DNA of 64,000 nucleotides from Mediterraneibacter butyricigenes (GTDB lineage: Bacteria; Bacillota; Clostridia; Lachnospirales; Lachnospiraceae): contig NZ_BHGK01000001.1 in NCBI RefSeq assembly GCF_003574295.1, forward strand, positions 1,612,001 through 1,676,000. Reading direction: 5' to 3'. The notes below the pieces were generated by a model, which was not told the origin of the DNA, did no database searches, and was given only the letters and a program-made list of their open reading frames with translations. Made by a program: the position numbers and the translations under genes. Shown in pieces: positions 33,996 through 43,545 of the stretch; position 1 is the stretch's first letter, and every line of letters starts with the position of its first letter.

Positions 33996-35555
33996 ATGAA
34001 ACAAGATACTTTAGAAGGAAAAGCGAAAACAAAAAACGGAGTAAAACGATTGTGTTTTTCCATAATCTGCATTCTTCTAGAAGTAGTTTTTATTATTACT
34101 ATTGTAACACGCTTAAATGAATATGCAGAAATCATAAATCTATTTACAAGGATTTTAAGTGGAATTTTAGTTTTGGGATTGTATGCATCAGATAAGACAT
34201 CTTCCATGAAAATGCCTTGGGTTATATTAATTTTAATTTTCCCAATTATGGGTGTAGGCCTATATTTATTGATTGGTTTGAATGGCGGCACACATAAAAT
34301 GCGTGAGCGATATGCAGAAATTGATAGCAAATTGTTACCAATGCTTTCCGATAATCAGGAGTGTTTAAGCAGAATAAACGAAACGATTCCGAAGGCAGGA
34401 AATATTGCAAGTTATATACAAAGAAATTCACAGTATCCAATCTATCAGAATACGGATGTGATGTATTTCGATGAAGCAGTAAAGGGATTAGAGACCCAGC
34501 TTGAAGATCTTGCAAAGGCACAGAAGTTTATCTTCATGGAGTATCATGCTATAGAAGATGCAGAGGCGTGGCATAAGATCCAAAAGATTCTGGAAGAACG
34601 AGTAAAAGTTGGAGTGGAAGTACGCATATTTTATGATGATATGGGTTCTATAGGATTTATTAATACTGATTTTGTAAAAAAAATGGAGTGCGTAGGAATT
34701 CATTGCCGTGTATTCAATCCGTTTGTACCAGGTTTAAATTTGTTCTTGAACAATCGTGATCATAGAAAAATAACGGTTATTGACGGGAAAGTTGGGTTTA
34801 CCGGTGGATACAACCTCGCAAATGAATATTTTAATTATACACATCCTTATGGACAATGGAAAGATACAGGTATTCGTTTAGAAGGAGATGCTGTTCAGTC
34901 ACTCACAGTGACATTTTTGGAAATGTGGAATGCGGTTAGTGATAAAGATGCGAATGATCCTGATTTTGGTAAATATATTTTTCATTATGATTACAAGGCG
35001 CAGCAAACGGGGTTTATTCAGCCTTATGCAGACAGTCCTATGGATAATGAACAGGTTGGAGAAGAAGTTTATATTAGTATGATAAATAAAGCTGAAAAAT
35101 ACTGTTGGTTCATGACTCCATATCTGATTATAACAGACGAAATGACACATGCGTTATGTTTGGCTGCTAAGCGAGGAGTGGATGTCAGAATTATTACACC
35201 GGGTATTCCAGACAAAAAATTTATTTATAATATCACTCGTTCTTTTTATCATGGATTGGTTAAACATGGTGTGCATGTTTATGAATGGACTCCTGGTTTC
35301 TGCCATGCAAAAATGAGTGTGGTGGATGACTGTATGGCAACTTGTGGAACAATTAATCTGGATTATCGAAGTTTATACCATCATTTTGAAAATGGATGTT
35401 TTATGATAGATTGTCAGTCTGTTTTAGATATAAAGAGTGATTTGATAAAAACCATGGGTGAATGTCGTGATGTGACAGAACAATATTGTACCGGACGCAG
35501 TGCATATTTACGATTAGGACAATTATTTATGAGATTATTTGCTGGATTGCTATAA
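33996..35555 (+). CDS. cls: Cardiolipin synthase, phospholipase D type
   Basis: A 519-residue enzyme that joins two phosphatidylglycerols into cardiolipin. Two N-terminal membrane segments (about residues 15-35 and 45-75) precede two HKD motifs: HRKITVIDGKVGFTGGYN and HAKMSVVDDCMATCGTINLD. I start at the ATG at 33996 after GAAAGGTTGG; a TTG at 33972 is possible but poor. It follows the alarmone synthetase and ends at a strong terminator. Length and motifs are standard for Firmicute Cls. Confidence 0.88.
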   Translation: MKQDTLEGKAKTKNGVKRLCFSIICILLEVVFIITIVTRLNEYAEIINLFTRILSGILVLGLYASDKTSSMKMPWVILILIFPIMGVGLYLLIGLNGGTHKMRERYAEIDSKLLPMLSDNQECLSRINETIPKAGNIASYIQRNSQYPIYQNTDVMYFDEAVKGLETQLEDLAKAQKFIFMEYHAIEDAEAWHKIQKILEERVKVGVEVRIFYDDMGSIGFINTDFVKKMECVGIHCRVFNPFVPGLNLFLNNRDHRKITVIDGKVGFTGGYNLANEYFNYTHPYGQWKDTGIRLEGDAVQSLTVTFLEMWNAVSDKDANDPDFGKYIFHYDYKAQQTGFIQPYADSPMDNEQVGEEVYISMINKAEKYCWFMTPYLIITDEMTHALCLAAKRGVDVRIITPGIPDKKFIYNITRSFYHGLVKHGVHVYEWTPGFCHAKMSVVDDCMATCGTINLDYRSLYHHFENGCFMIDCQSVLDIKSDLIKTMGECRDVTEQYCTGRSAYLRLGQLFMRLFAGLL

Positions 35556-35567
35556 GAATCTGATGTA

Positions 35568-35626
35568 ACGATCTCTCAAAGAACAGTTAATTTAAAAGTC
35601 GACTGTTTTTGAGAGGTCGTTTTGTT
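35568..35626 (+). terminator. Strong terminator after cls
   Basis: ACGATCTCTCAAA...ACAGT pairs with ACTGT...TTGAGAGGTCGT (35568-35620) and is followed by TTTGTT. It separates the alarmone-cls unit from the next operon. Confidence 0.75.
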
Positions 35627-35684
35627 ATATCGAATGATTTGTACAGAATTTCCGTTTAGTTGAAAAAAATAAATTTTGTTGAGG

Positions 35685-35713
35685 TTGAATTGAGATTGAC
35701 ATTGTATTATATA
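35685..35713 (+). promoter_or_regulatory. Promoter of the PLD-TCS-FUSC-MATE operon
   Basis: TTGAAT (35685-35690) and TATATA (35708-35713) with a 17-base spacer, about 30 bases before the gene start. TTGACA at 35695 is also visible but too close to the -10. Confidence 0.55.
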
Positions 35714-35744
35714 AGCATGGAAAAAAGGAATCAGGTGATATACA

Positions 35745-37178
35745 ATGAAAAAGCATAAAATATGTAAAATTCTTCTTGCTATACTGGCAGTTCTTCTGTT
35801 TATGGCTTGTTATGAATTACTTGGAATCTGCATTGCATATAAAAAACAGCCAGAAATATCTGAAAAAACCATAAAAGAAATACATAATGAGTCGTGGAAC
35901 GAATGCAGTGAGAATCCAGAACGGGCAGTGATCATAGAAAAGAATTCGGAAGCTCTTTTACAAAGAGTGCGATTGATTAAGAATGCAAAAGAGGAAATTA
36001 TTCTTTCTACGTTTGCATTCAAATCCGATGAAAGTGGGAAATTGATCTTAGGAGCTCTTCGTGATGCGGCAGACAGAGGTGTACATGTTCGCTTGCTGGT
36101 AGATGGAATGGAGAGTTGGATTGATATGGAAGGTAATCCGTATTTTTATGCATTATCTTCCCATGAGAATGTTGAAATCAAATTATACAATAAGGCCAAT
36201 CCGTTGAAACCATGGAAAATGATGGGAAGAATGCATGATAAATATTTGATTGCAGATGGTAAGAACTATATTCTTGGAGGAAGAAATACATATAATTATT
36301 TCCTGGGCGATTTTCCAGGACACAAGAACTATGACAGAGATGTGTTGGTTATTTGCGATGAACCAAGGAAAGAAAATTCAGTCAACCAGTTGTTAGATTA
36401 TTTTGAAACGATATGGGAACAAGAAGATAGTGGCTATTTTCATAATGATAAGAAACTTGCAAATAGAAAATCTGTAAAGAAGGCAGTATTAGAACTGCAG
36501 GAAGAATATCAGCAATATTTTAATGAAAACAAGGGAATGATTTTCGATACGGATTATACAGACGAAACGTTTGAGACAGAAAAGATTGCATTGGTATCAA
36601 ATCCTATTCACACAGCTTCCAAGGAACCAGTAGTCTGGTATCAGCTGGGAGAATTGATGAAAAGTGCGAAGAATCGTGTAAAGATTCATACACCATATAT
36701 TATCTGTAATGATATGATGTACAATACATGGGAGGAGATTGCAGAGAATGTTCCAAATTTTTCAATCATGACAAATTCGGTTGCAAATAATGGCAATCCA
36801 TTCGGGTCTGCTGATTATGCAAAAAATAGAAATAAGATTTTAAATACAGGAATTGACATCTGGGAATATGAAGGCGGTTATTCTTACCATGGAAAAAGCA
36901 TCCTGATCGATGATGATTTATCTGTGATTGGTTCCTTTAACATGGATATGAGAAGTACGTATCTGGATACGGAACTGATGCTTGTAATACGTAGCAAAGA
37001 AATCAATAAACAGTTGGAAGAAGGAATGATGGAATATGAAAAAGTATCCCGACAGGCATTAGAAGATGGCACGTATCATGATCCGTATCATGTAAAACCG
37101 ATTGAATTAACAAAAAAACGTCAGAGAAATGTGTTTTTGGTACAGCATTTGCTTGGATGGGCAAGATATCTGTTTTAA
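35745..37178 (+). CDS. Phospholipase D-family membrane protein
   Basis: A 477-residue protein with a signal-anchor (about residues 5-28) and two HKD motifs: HDKYLIADGKNYILGGRN and HGKSILIDDDLSVIGSFNMD. It has the catalytic set of PLD-type phosphatidyltransferases but only one clear membrane anchor and an outward-facing domain, unlike classic Cls. Substrate unknown; a lipid or wall polymer headgroup is likely. It opens an operon with a two-component system, a FUSC-like protein, a phosphatidyltransferase and a MATE pump. Confidence 0.78.
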   Translation: MKKHKICKILLAILAVLLFMACYELLGICIAYKKQPEISEKTIKEIHNESWNECSENPERAVIIEKNSEALLQRVRLIKNAKEEIILSTFAFKSDESGKLILGALRDAADRGVHVRLLVDGMESWIDMEGNPYFYALSSHENVEIKLYNKANPLKPWKMMGRMHDKYLIADGKNYILGGRNTYNYFLGDFPGHKNYDRDVLVICDEPRKENSVNQLLDYFETIWEQEDSGYFHNDKKLANRKSVKKAVLELQEEYQQYFNENKGMIFDTDYTDETFETEKIALVSNPIHTASKEPVVWYQLGELMKSAKNRVKIHTPYIICNDMMYNTWEEIAENVPNFSIMTNSVANNGNPFGSADYAKNRNKILNTGIDIWEYEGGYSYHGKSILIDDDLSVIGSFNMDMRSTYLDTELMLVIRSKEINKQLEEGMMEYEKVSRQALEDGTYHDPYHVKPIELTKKRQRNVFLVQHLLGWARYLF

Positions 37179-37202
37179 AAGATAACAGGGAGGAAGGAAA
37201 AC

Positions 37203-37874
37203 GTGTTTCAGATATTAATTGTAGAAGATGATAAAGAATTAAGCCAGCTATTTCAGAAAGTGCTCGAGAAGAATGGTTATCAGGTTAAAAGTGCACCGGA
37301 TGGAGCTCAGGCATTAGAAGTATTGGATAAGGAATATATTGATCTGATTATTTCCGATATCATGATGCCGGTTATGGATGGTTATGAGCTGGTGTCGGAA
37401 CTTCGTTCAGCAGGATACCAGATACCGGTACTTATGATCACTGCAAAAGGAAACTTTGATGACATGCGCCAGGGATTTCTTTCTGGAAGTGATGATTATA
37501 TGGTAAAACCGGTAAATGTGAATGAAATGGTTTTAAGAGTAGGCGCATTGCTCCGTCGTGCACAGATCCTGAATGAACATAAAATTGTGATTGGTTCAAC
37601 AGAGTTTGATTATGATGCAATGACCGTTACAACGGATAAGGAAAGCCTTGTTTTACCGAAAAAAGAATTTCTGCTTTTATATAAGCTGGCAGCTTCGCCG
37701 GGAAGAACATTTACAAAACAGCAGTTAATGGATGAAGTTTGGGGATATGAGACAGAGGCAGACCCACATACGATAGAGGTGCATATAGGAAGAATTAGGG
37801 AGCGTTTTAAAGATAATCCAAATTTCGAAATTGTAACCATGCGTGGAATTGGATATAAGGTGGTGAAAAAATAA
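37203..37874 (+). CDS. OmpR-type response regulator of the lipid locus
   Basis: A 223-residue regulator: receiver domain with VEDDKE, phospho-Asp in LIISDIMMPVMDGYE, Lys in YMVKPVNVNEM, and a winged-helix output that ends in RGIGYKVVKK. It starts with GTG after GGGAGGAAGG. The kinase gene overlaps by one base (ATAATG). It probably controls its own operon in response to envelope or lipid stress; this is inferred from the neighbours. Confidence 0.88.
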   Translation: MFQILIVEDDKELSQLFQKVLEKNGYQVKSAPDGAQALEVLDKEYIDLIISDIMMPVMDGYELVSELRSAGYQIPVLMITAKGNFDDMRQGFLSGSDDYMVKPVNVNEMVLRVGALLRRAQILNEHKIVIGSTEFDYDAMTVTTDKESLVLPKKEFLLLYKLAASPGRTFTKQQLMDEVWGYETEADPHTIEVHIGRIRERFKDNPNFEIVTMRGIGYKVVKK

Positions 37875-38920
37875 TGAATCAGAAGAAAGAAAAAAGATTG
37901 AAGATTCGGTCCTGTCTGACTGGTGCAATCTGGCTGTCTCTCGTATTTTCAACAGTGATATCTGCTTTATTATTTGCATTTTTAAATCATTTCTTTAAGC
38001 TACTGGGGAGTATACCTGTGCTTGGCTGGCTTTTGATTTTTAATACACTGATCGCAGGGCTCATTACTTCTTTTATTAATGCAAAGTTACTAGAGCCAAT
38101 TACCAGACTCAGTAAAGCAATGAAGGAAGTTTCTCAAGGAGATTTTGAACAGCATTTGGAAACGAACAGTCGTATAGCAGAGGTTGGTGAATCCTACCAA
38201 AGTTTCAACGTGATGACAAAAGAGCTTCGTGCAACAGAAGTGCTGCAGATGGATTTCGTATCTAATGTTTCTCATGAGTTTAAGACCCCTATCAATGCCA
38301 TTGAAGGTTATACAATGCTTCTTCAGGGAGAAGAATTATCGCAGGAGCAAGAGGGATATGTAGAAAAAATCTTATTTAACACGAAGAGGCTTTCTGGGTT
38401 GGTTGGAAATATTTTGTTGTTGTCTAAATTGGAGAATCAGAATATACCAATGAAAAAAACGAAATATCGACTGGATGAACAGATTCGTCAGGCATTTCTT
38501 TCTTTGGAATCAAAATGGACAGAAAAAGAAATTGGCTTCCAGGTAGAATTGGAGGAAGTCAAATATACTGGAAATGAAGGACTTCTTATGCATATCTGGA
38601 TGAATCTTTTAGATAATGCAATCAAGTTTAGTCCGGCAAAGGGAACAATTACGATGTTTCTGAAACAGGAAAAGAATTCTGTGAAGTTCATTGTGGAGGA
38701 TGAAGGACCAAGAATCGAGGAGGATGTAAAGGCTAGAATATTCGACAAGTTTTATCAGGTAGATGGTTCTCATAAGGCAGAAGGAAACGGTCTTGGTCTT
38801 GCACTTGTAAAGCGGATTGTAGATAGTGCGGGAGGAACGATTAAAGCAGAAAACCGGGAATATGGCGGATGTAGATTTGTTGTAGAACTTCCGATACAGA
38901 CAAATGAGAATATAATATAA
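37874..38920 (+). CDS. Sensor histidine kinase of the lipid locus
   Basis: A 348-residue kinase with two close membrane segments (about residues 15-35 and 42-65), almost no outer loop, a HAMP domain (LLEPITRLSKAMKEVSQGDF), H-box VSNVSHEFKTPINAIEGY, N-box NLLDNAIKFSP, and G-boxes VEDEGPRI and GNGLGLALVKRIV. The G1 box reads DEGP where DxGxG is usual, so ATP binding may be altered. The lack of an outer domain points to intramembrane sensing. Confidence 0.87.
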   Translation: MNQKKEKRLKIRSCLTGAIWLSLVFSTVISALLFAFLNHFFKLLGSIPVLGWLLIFNTLIAGLITSFINAKLLEPITRLSKAMKEVSQGDFEQHLETNSRIAEVGESYQSFNVMTKELRATEVLQMDFVSNVSHEFKTPINAIEGYTMLLQGEELSQEQEGYVEKILFNTKRLSGLVGNILLLSKLENQNIPMKKTKYRLDEQIRQAFLSLESKWTEKEIGFQVELEEVKYTGNEGLLMHIWMNLLDNAIKFSPAKGTITMFLKQEKNSVKFIVEDEGPRIEEDVKARIFDKFYQVDGSHKAEGNGLGLALVKRIVDSAGGTIKAENREYGGCRFVVELPIQTNENII

Positions 38921-38943
38921 AAGTAGAAGCTGGGAGGATTTAT

Positions 38944-40008
38944 ATGACATTTTATCAGGAATTACAGTTAAATCAGGCAGGATCGAAAAACCTGTTGAAA
39001 AAGAGTGAAACCACGAAAGAAAAAATGTATCATATACTGGTATATCTGATTAAGATAGCTGTTACAATGGTTTTTTGTTTTTTATTTGTTACTGTTTTCA
39101 GCATCCTGTTTGGAAATGAAAACAGTATTGTTGGTGTGGTAGTTTTATTATGTCTTATGGTATTTCGAAATGCGGATTTGGGAATCCACACTGGACAATC
39201 TACGATGCTTTTGGCTATGTTTTTTGTAATAATGGCCGTATGTCCTCATCTTGCAAATCAGCTTTCACCGGTACTGGGAATGCTGTTAAATATTGCTGCA
39301 CTGGCAGTGTTGATATTTTTTGGATGTCATAATCCATTCATGTTTAACCAATCTACATTGGTTCTTGGCTATCTGCTATTATATGGATATGATGTTACAG
39401 GAACAAGCTATCAGATGCGATTGGCCGGAATGATTTTAGGCGCAGTTCTTACCTGTTTTGTATTTTATCGAAATCATAAAAATAGAACTTTTAAAAGAAA
39501 TTTGAAAGATCTAATCCAGGAATTTGATATCACTTCATCGAGAACAAAATGGCAGTTATGCCAGATTATATGTGTACCAATTGTCCTTTGCATTGCAGAA
39601 CTTTGCAATATGCCACGTGCAATGTGGGCTGGTATTGCGGCTATGTCAGCAATTTTGCCGTTTGTGGAAGACATGCAATACAGAGTCCGTAAAAGGATTG
39701 TCGGAAATATTGTAGGTGTTATATGCTTCACCGTATTATATTTTCTGCTTCCATCATCCATCTATGCTTATATAGGAATTCTTGGTGGAATTGGTGTAGG
39801 ATTTTCAGCGCAATACGGCTGGCAGGCTGTATTTAATACCTTTGGCGCTCTCGCAATTGCTGCGGAAAGTTATGGATTAAAAGGAGCAGTTAGTCTTAGA
39901 GTGATTCAGAATGTTTTTGGTGTTGTATTTGCATTGGCATTTTGTGCTGTATTTTATTGGTTTATGTCGAAACAAAAGGAAAGTGATGTGACCGTACATG
40001 CAGAGTGA
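38944..40008 (+). CDS. FUSC-like membrane protein
   Basis: A 354-residue membrane protein with two blocks of four to five hydrophobic segments split by a basic loop (FYRNHKNRTFKRNLKDLIQEF). It resembles the aromatic acid exporter / FUSC family, with the conserved ADLGIHTGQS-type region in the first block. It may export aromatic or amphipathic compounds. GGGAGG precedes the start. The next gene overlaps its end by 11 bases. Confidence 0.65.
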   Translation: MTFYQELQLNQAGSKNLLKKSETTKEKMYHILVYLIKIAVTMVFCFLFVTVFSILFGNENSIVGVVVLLCLMVFRNADLGIHTGQSTMLLAMFFVIMAVCPHLANQLSPVLGMLLNIAALAVLIFFGCHNPFMFNQSTLVLGYLLLYGYDVTGTSYQMRLAGMILGAVLTCFVFYRNHKNRTFKRNLKDLIQEFDITSSRTKWQLCQIICVPIVLCIAELCNMPRAMWAGIAAMSAILPFVEDMQYRVRKRIVGNIVGVICFTVLYFLLPSSIYAYIGILGGIGVGFSAQYGWQAVFNTFGALAIAAESYGLKGAVSLRVIQNVFGVVFALAFCAVFYWFMSKQKESDVTVHAE

Positions 40009-40570
40009 AGGAAGTCAGAAAGAAAATTTGAATAGAATTATTACAGTACCCAATTTGCTTTCTTTTTTTCGGTTTTGTCTGATTCCAGTAATTATATGGA
40101 GTTATTGTGTAAAGGAAAATCCTTTGTTAGCAGGAGAAATCTTATTGCTATCCGGTCTTACGGATCTCGCTGATGGATATATTGCAAGAAGATTTCATAT
40201 GATTAGCAATCTAGGAAAGATTCTCGATCCGGTTGCCGATAAGCTGACACAGGCAGCAATGTTGATTTGCTTGTTTACTCGCTTTCCACATATGCTCCCG
40301 TTGATCGTTATAATGGCAGTTAAGGAACTTTATATGGCGGTTAGTGGATGCCTTGTGATACGAAAAACAGGAAAAGTGCATGGTGCAGACTGGCATGGAA
40401 AAATAGTAACCTTTTTATTATATGGAACTGTGGCTGTGCATATTATATGGTTCCACATTACACCAATGGTGTCAGATCTGTTAATTGGTTTGTGTGCTAT
40501 AATGATGGTTGTATCAGTTGTTTTGTACATTATCAAGAATACCAGAACACTTAGGGGAGAGACTGCATAA
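39998..40570 (+). CDS. CDP-alcohol phosphatidyltransferase (PgsA-like)
   Basis: A 190-residue integral membrane enzyme with the family motif DLADGYIARRFHMISNLGKILDPVADK, shown by its ends: the D-G-x2-A-R-x8-G-x3-D-x3-D pattern is complete. The family transfers a phosphatidyl group from CDP-diacylglycerol to an alcohol; glycerol phosphate (PgsA) is the usual partner. It would supply phosphatidylglycerol, the substrate of the cardiolipin synthase encoded nearby, which fits a lipid remodelling locus. Confidence 0.85.
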   Translation: MQSEGSQKENLNRIITVPNLLSFFRFCLIPVIIWSYCVKENPLLAGEILLLSGLTDLADGYIARRFHMISNLGKILDPVADKLTQAAMLICLFTRFPHMLPLIVIMAVKELYMAVSGCLVIRKTGKVHGADWHGKIVTFLLYGTVAVHIIWFHITPMVSDLLIGLCAIMMVVSVVLYIIKNTRTLRGETA

Positions 40571-40620
40571 GCAATTTGATTATATTGAGATGACTAGATA
40601 ATATTTAGGAGAACACAGAT

Positions 40621-41994
40621 ATGAACAGTAAGTCAAACGCACAAGCTATGGAAACAGAAAAAATACCACGTCTTTTGGCCCAGCTTGCAATACCTGCTGT
40701 TGTGGCTCAAATCATCAACCTTTTATATAATATTGTTGACCGTATTTATATCGGACATATTCCAGGTGTCGGTGCCGCAGCATTAACAGGTGTTGGATTG
40801 TTTACGCCAATTCTCATGCTGATCAATGCCTTCGCCATGCTGGCAGGATCCGGAGGTGCCCCGCGTGCAGCGATTTCTATGGGAAAGAAAGATAATAAGA
40901 CAGCTGAAAAGATTCTTGGAAACTGTTTTGCAATTCTCATGCTTATGGCCGCAGCTTTGACGGTGATATTCTTTACTTTTGCGCCACAGTTACTGACGAT
41001 GTTTGGTGCTAGCGATAAGACACTTCCTTATGGCGTGGATTATGCAAGGATTTATATTCTTGGAAGTATTTTTGTTTTGATCGTGATGGGAATGAATCCA
41101 TTTATTACGACACAGGGATTTGCAAAGATCAGCATGATGACAACAGTGATTGGTGCTGTAATCAATATCATTCTTGATCCGATTTTTATCTTCGTATTTC
41201 ATCTTGGAGTAAAGGGAGCTGCACTCGCAACTGTTTTGAGTCAGGCTGTAGGGGCAATATGGATCCTTCGTTTCTTGTCAGGAAAGAAGACGATTCTGCA
41301 TCTTAAAAAAGAAAACTTTAAACTGCAAAAAGAAATCATCTTACCATGCCTTGCTCTTGGTATATCTACATTTGTCATGTTATCTACGGAAAGTATTTTG
41401 TCTATCAGTTTTACTTCCAGTTTGTCAAGATATGGCGGAGATCTCGCAGTAGGGGCTATGACAATTATTACCAGTGTTAGCCAGCTTGCAACATTACCAT
41501 TACAGGGAATTTGTCAGGGTGGACAGCCAATCATGAGCTATAACTATGGTGCAGGAAATAGAGATCGAGTAAAAAAAGCATTTTTTACTCAATTTACAGT
41601 TTGTACAATTTTTACGGGATGCTTCTGGTTGATTATGCTTCTATTTCCGAAGATGTTTGCAGGTATTTTTTCGAATAATACAGAATTAATCACGTATACG
41701 GCATGGGCGTTAAGAATTTACATGGCAGGTATTTTTTCTCTTGGATTCCAAGTTGCTTGTCAGCAGAGTTTCATGGCATTGGGCCAGGCAAAAGTTAGTT
41801 TATTACTTGCCTGCTTAAGAAAATTGATTCTGTTGATTCCGTTGATTTTTATACTGCCGCATTTTATCCAGAATAAAGTATTTGCGGTATTTTTGGCTGA
41901 GCCAATCAGTGATATTTTGGCAGCGATAATAACAACTTCAACGTTCTTTAGTCGGTTTAATAAAATTTTAATAACAAAATATAACAGTTATTAA
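40621..41994 (+). CDS. MATE family multidrug exporter
   Basis: A 457-residue transporter with 12 hydrophobic segments. The IPAVVAQIINLLYNIVDRIYIGHIPG start (ends shown), AGSGGAPRAAISMGKKD and QGICQGGQPIMSYNYGAG are typical of MATE proteins of gut Firmicutes. TTAGGAG lies before the ATG. It is the last gene of the lipid/two-component operon. The final 28 bases of the gene and the bases that follow recur at 52351-52407 in front of a TfoX-like gene. Confidence 0.88.
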   Translation: MNSKSNAQAMETEKIPRLLAQLAIPAVVAQIINLLYNIVDRIYIGHIPGVGAAALTGVGLFTPILMLINAFAMLAGSGGAPRAAISMGKKDNKTAEKILGNCFAILMLMAAALTVIFFTFAPQLLTMFGASDKTLPYGVDYARIYILGSIFVLIVMGMNPFITTQGFAKISMMTTVIGAVINIILDPIFIFVFHLGVKGAALATVLSQAVGAIWILRFLSGKKTILHLKKENFKLQKEIILPCLALGISTFVMLSTESILSISFTSSLSRYGGDLAVGAMTIITSVSQLATLPLQGICQGGQPIMSYNYGAGNRDRVKKAFFTQFTVCTIFTGCFWLIMLLFPKMFAGIFSNNTELITYTAWALRIYMAGIFSLGFQVACQQSFMALGQAKVSLLLACLRKLILLIPLIFILPHFIQNKVFAVFLAEPISDILAAIITTSTFFSRFNKILITKYNSY

Positions 41995-42023
41995 ATCTCT
42001 TAAAACAGGTGAAATCTCAATCG
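41967..42023 (+). repeat. Repeat R3, copy A (MATE 3' end)
   Basis: A 57-base block (end of the MATE gene through TCTCAATCG) is identical to 52351-52407. Beyond it the two copies diverge: here a lipoprotein gene start follows, there a TfoX-like gene. Confidence 0.85.
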
Positions 42024-42042
42024 GGATTTAAGGAGGTCTTGT

Positions 42043-42147
42043 ATGAAGAAAATCGTATGTACAATGCTATGTATTATGCTTTTATTTGGTTTGAGTGCTT
42101 GTGGTGGAGATGTTAATGAAGTAAATACGCATAGTCTGGAATTTTAA
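42043..42147 (+). pseudogene. Chimera of lipoprotein start and ATPase end
   Basis: A 34-codon frame holds the signal peptide and lipobox (FGLSAC) of the lipoprotein encoded at 55674, then jumps in frame to SLEF and the stop of the ATPase gene that ends at 59735. The upstream leader TCGGGATTTAAGGAGG also matches that of the 55674 gene. It looks like the scar of a deletion of about 3.9 kb between the two genes in another copy of region 5. Confidence 0.75.
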
Positions 42148-42339
42148 GTCGATTTGAGTTGTTGCTGTGGTGTTGTTCTATTTCAAAAAAGAGTGAAATG
42201 ATATAAATAAGGCCACGGCTGATTTCATGTTGGAACAGCCGTGGCTCAGTTTATTTTTTTATCCGTATAAACGAGACTGTTCCGCAGATTATGTAGAACA
42301 GACAGAGTACGATTCCGATAGTGAGAACATACGAGAATA
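42131..42339 (+). repeat. Repeat R4, copy A (ATPase end and terminator)
   Basis: 209 bases match 59719-59927 with one visible difference. The block contains the last codons of the ATPase gene and a strong terminator (GCCACGGCTG at 42212-42221, CAGCCGTGGC at 42236-42245, then a T-run). Confidence 0.85.
42212..42262 (+). terminator. Strong terminator in repeat R4, copy A
   Basis: A perfect 10-base GC-rich stem followed by TCAGTTTATTTTTTT. The ~700 bases from here to 43051 contain no gene I trust; a minus-strand frame (42427-42756) has no ribosome site or family match. Confidence 0.75.
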
Positions 42340-42968
42340 GTAAAACAAAAGCTGTCCGCAGCAGAATTGCTTTACAAATTAACCGGTAGAGATATTACTA
42401 TATGCCCCTGCTTCGGTAACAGCAGACTACACTTGCAATGCAATAATGGGAATGGTAAATCTCCACCAGTTAACCCAGCAATTATATAGCTCCCATTTCT
42501 CGCCCACTTTTATTACGGATTGCTTGGGGAGGGGGAACATATAGTGATTTATAGTATATCGGTGGTGTTTTGTCAGTATTATTTTGTCCATATTTTCAAT
42601 TGTATTTTGAAAGCTATTTTGAAAGTATACATTGTATTTCTCCAATTTTTTATGGATTGGAATAGAATCAATTTCCATAGGTATAGCAGTAATCCATGGT
42701 AGTTTAGTACAAATAGGGTTATCCGACATTGGTACTTGAGTTTGATTTAAATTCAAGTGCTGTTTTTTGCCAATCTCGTATAAATCCTACTCATTACGCC
42801 GAATTGCTATAAAATAGGATAAAATAACTGCAATTTTAAACTTCTTATCATAAAACAGGCCACCTTCTTAACAGTATTCTCTTAACTAGGTGTCTACTTT
42901 ATTATACTACTTCCAAAGCTGGACTTATTTTTGTCTAACAAAAGGGGTTCAATTCAAAAGCGGTGGCG

Positions 42969-42999
42969 TTTAATTTGCACACTTACTGTGCAAATTAAA
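42969..42999. promoter_or_regulatory. Perfect inverted repeat before the PTS operon
   Basis: TTTAATTTGCACA (42969-42981) and TGTGCAAATTAAA (42987-42999) are exact complements with a 5-base centre, about 50 bases before the first PTS gene. It is a likely operator for the PRD regulator of the operon. Confidence 0.6.
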
Positions 43000-43050
43000 A
43001 TTTGAAAAGTGAAAATGTCTGTGGGAAAATAAGAATAAAGGAGGATAACT

Positions 43051-43515
43051 ATGAAACTATTAGAACTTGTGAAAAATGGCTTTTTTTTGATATCAAATGC
43101 TGGAAATAGCGACGCATTATTCGAAGAAGTATATGGATTGTTATATAGTGAAGGATATGTAAAAAAAGAATTCCTGGCTGAAGTTAAAAAAAGAGAAAGA
43201 AACTATCCTACAGGTCTTCAAATGGGAAATAATAATATTGCATTACCTCATGTGGATGCATGTTATGTACAGAAAAATGCATTAGTAATTTGTAAGTTGA
43301 AACGACCGATCAAATTTAAAAGGATGGACGAGAACAGTCAAGAAATAGAAGTAAAAATTGTATTTTTTTTAATCATTAGCGATGTTTCAATTCATGTGGA
43401 TACTATTTCTAGTCTTACAAAAGTATGGCAATGTGAAAATATTATGAATCAGTTTAATGTCATTGAGACGAAACAAGAGTTGATGGATTGTTTCTTAGCA
43501 AATGGCATTAATTGA
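43051..43515 (+). CDS. PTS EIIA, fructose/galactitol type
   Basis: A 154-residue phosphocarrier of the PTS_EIIA_2 type with the active His67 in NIALPHVDACYV. It accepts phosphate from HPr and passes it to EIIB. The order EIIA-EIIB-EIIC as separate genes is that of galactitol-type systems. AAAGGAGG precedes the start. The sugar is unknown. Confidence 0.82.
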   Translation: MKLLELVKNGFFLISNAGNSDALFEEVYGLLYSEGYVKKEFLAEVKKRERNYPTGLQMGNNNIALPHVDACYVQKNALVICKLKRPIKFKRMDENSQEIEVKIVFFLIISDVSIHVDTISSLTKVWQCENIMNQFNVIETKQELMDCFLANGIN

Positions 43516-43545
43516 TCAAGAATAACTAAGAGAGGAAGGTATTAT

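Noticed and set aside
42427-42756. A 109-codon minus-strand gene in the gap before the PTS operon
   Set aside because: No ribosome site, odd composition and no family resemblance. It may hold a relic, but the evidence is too thin.
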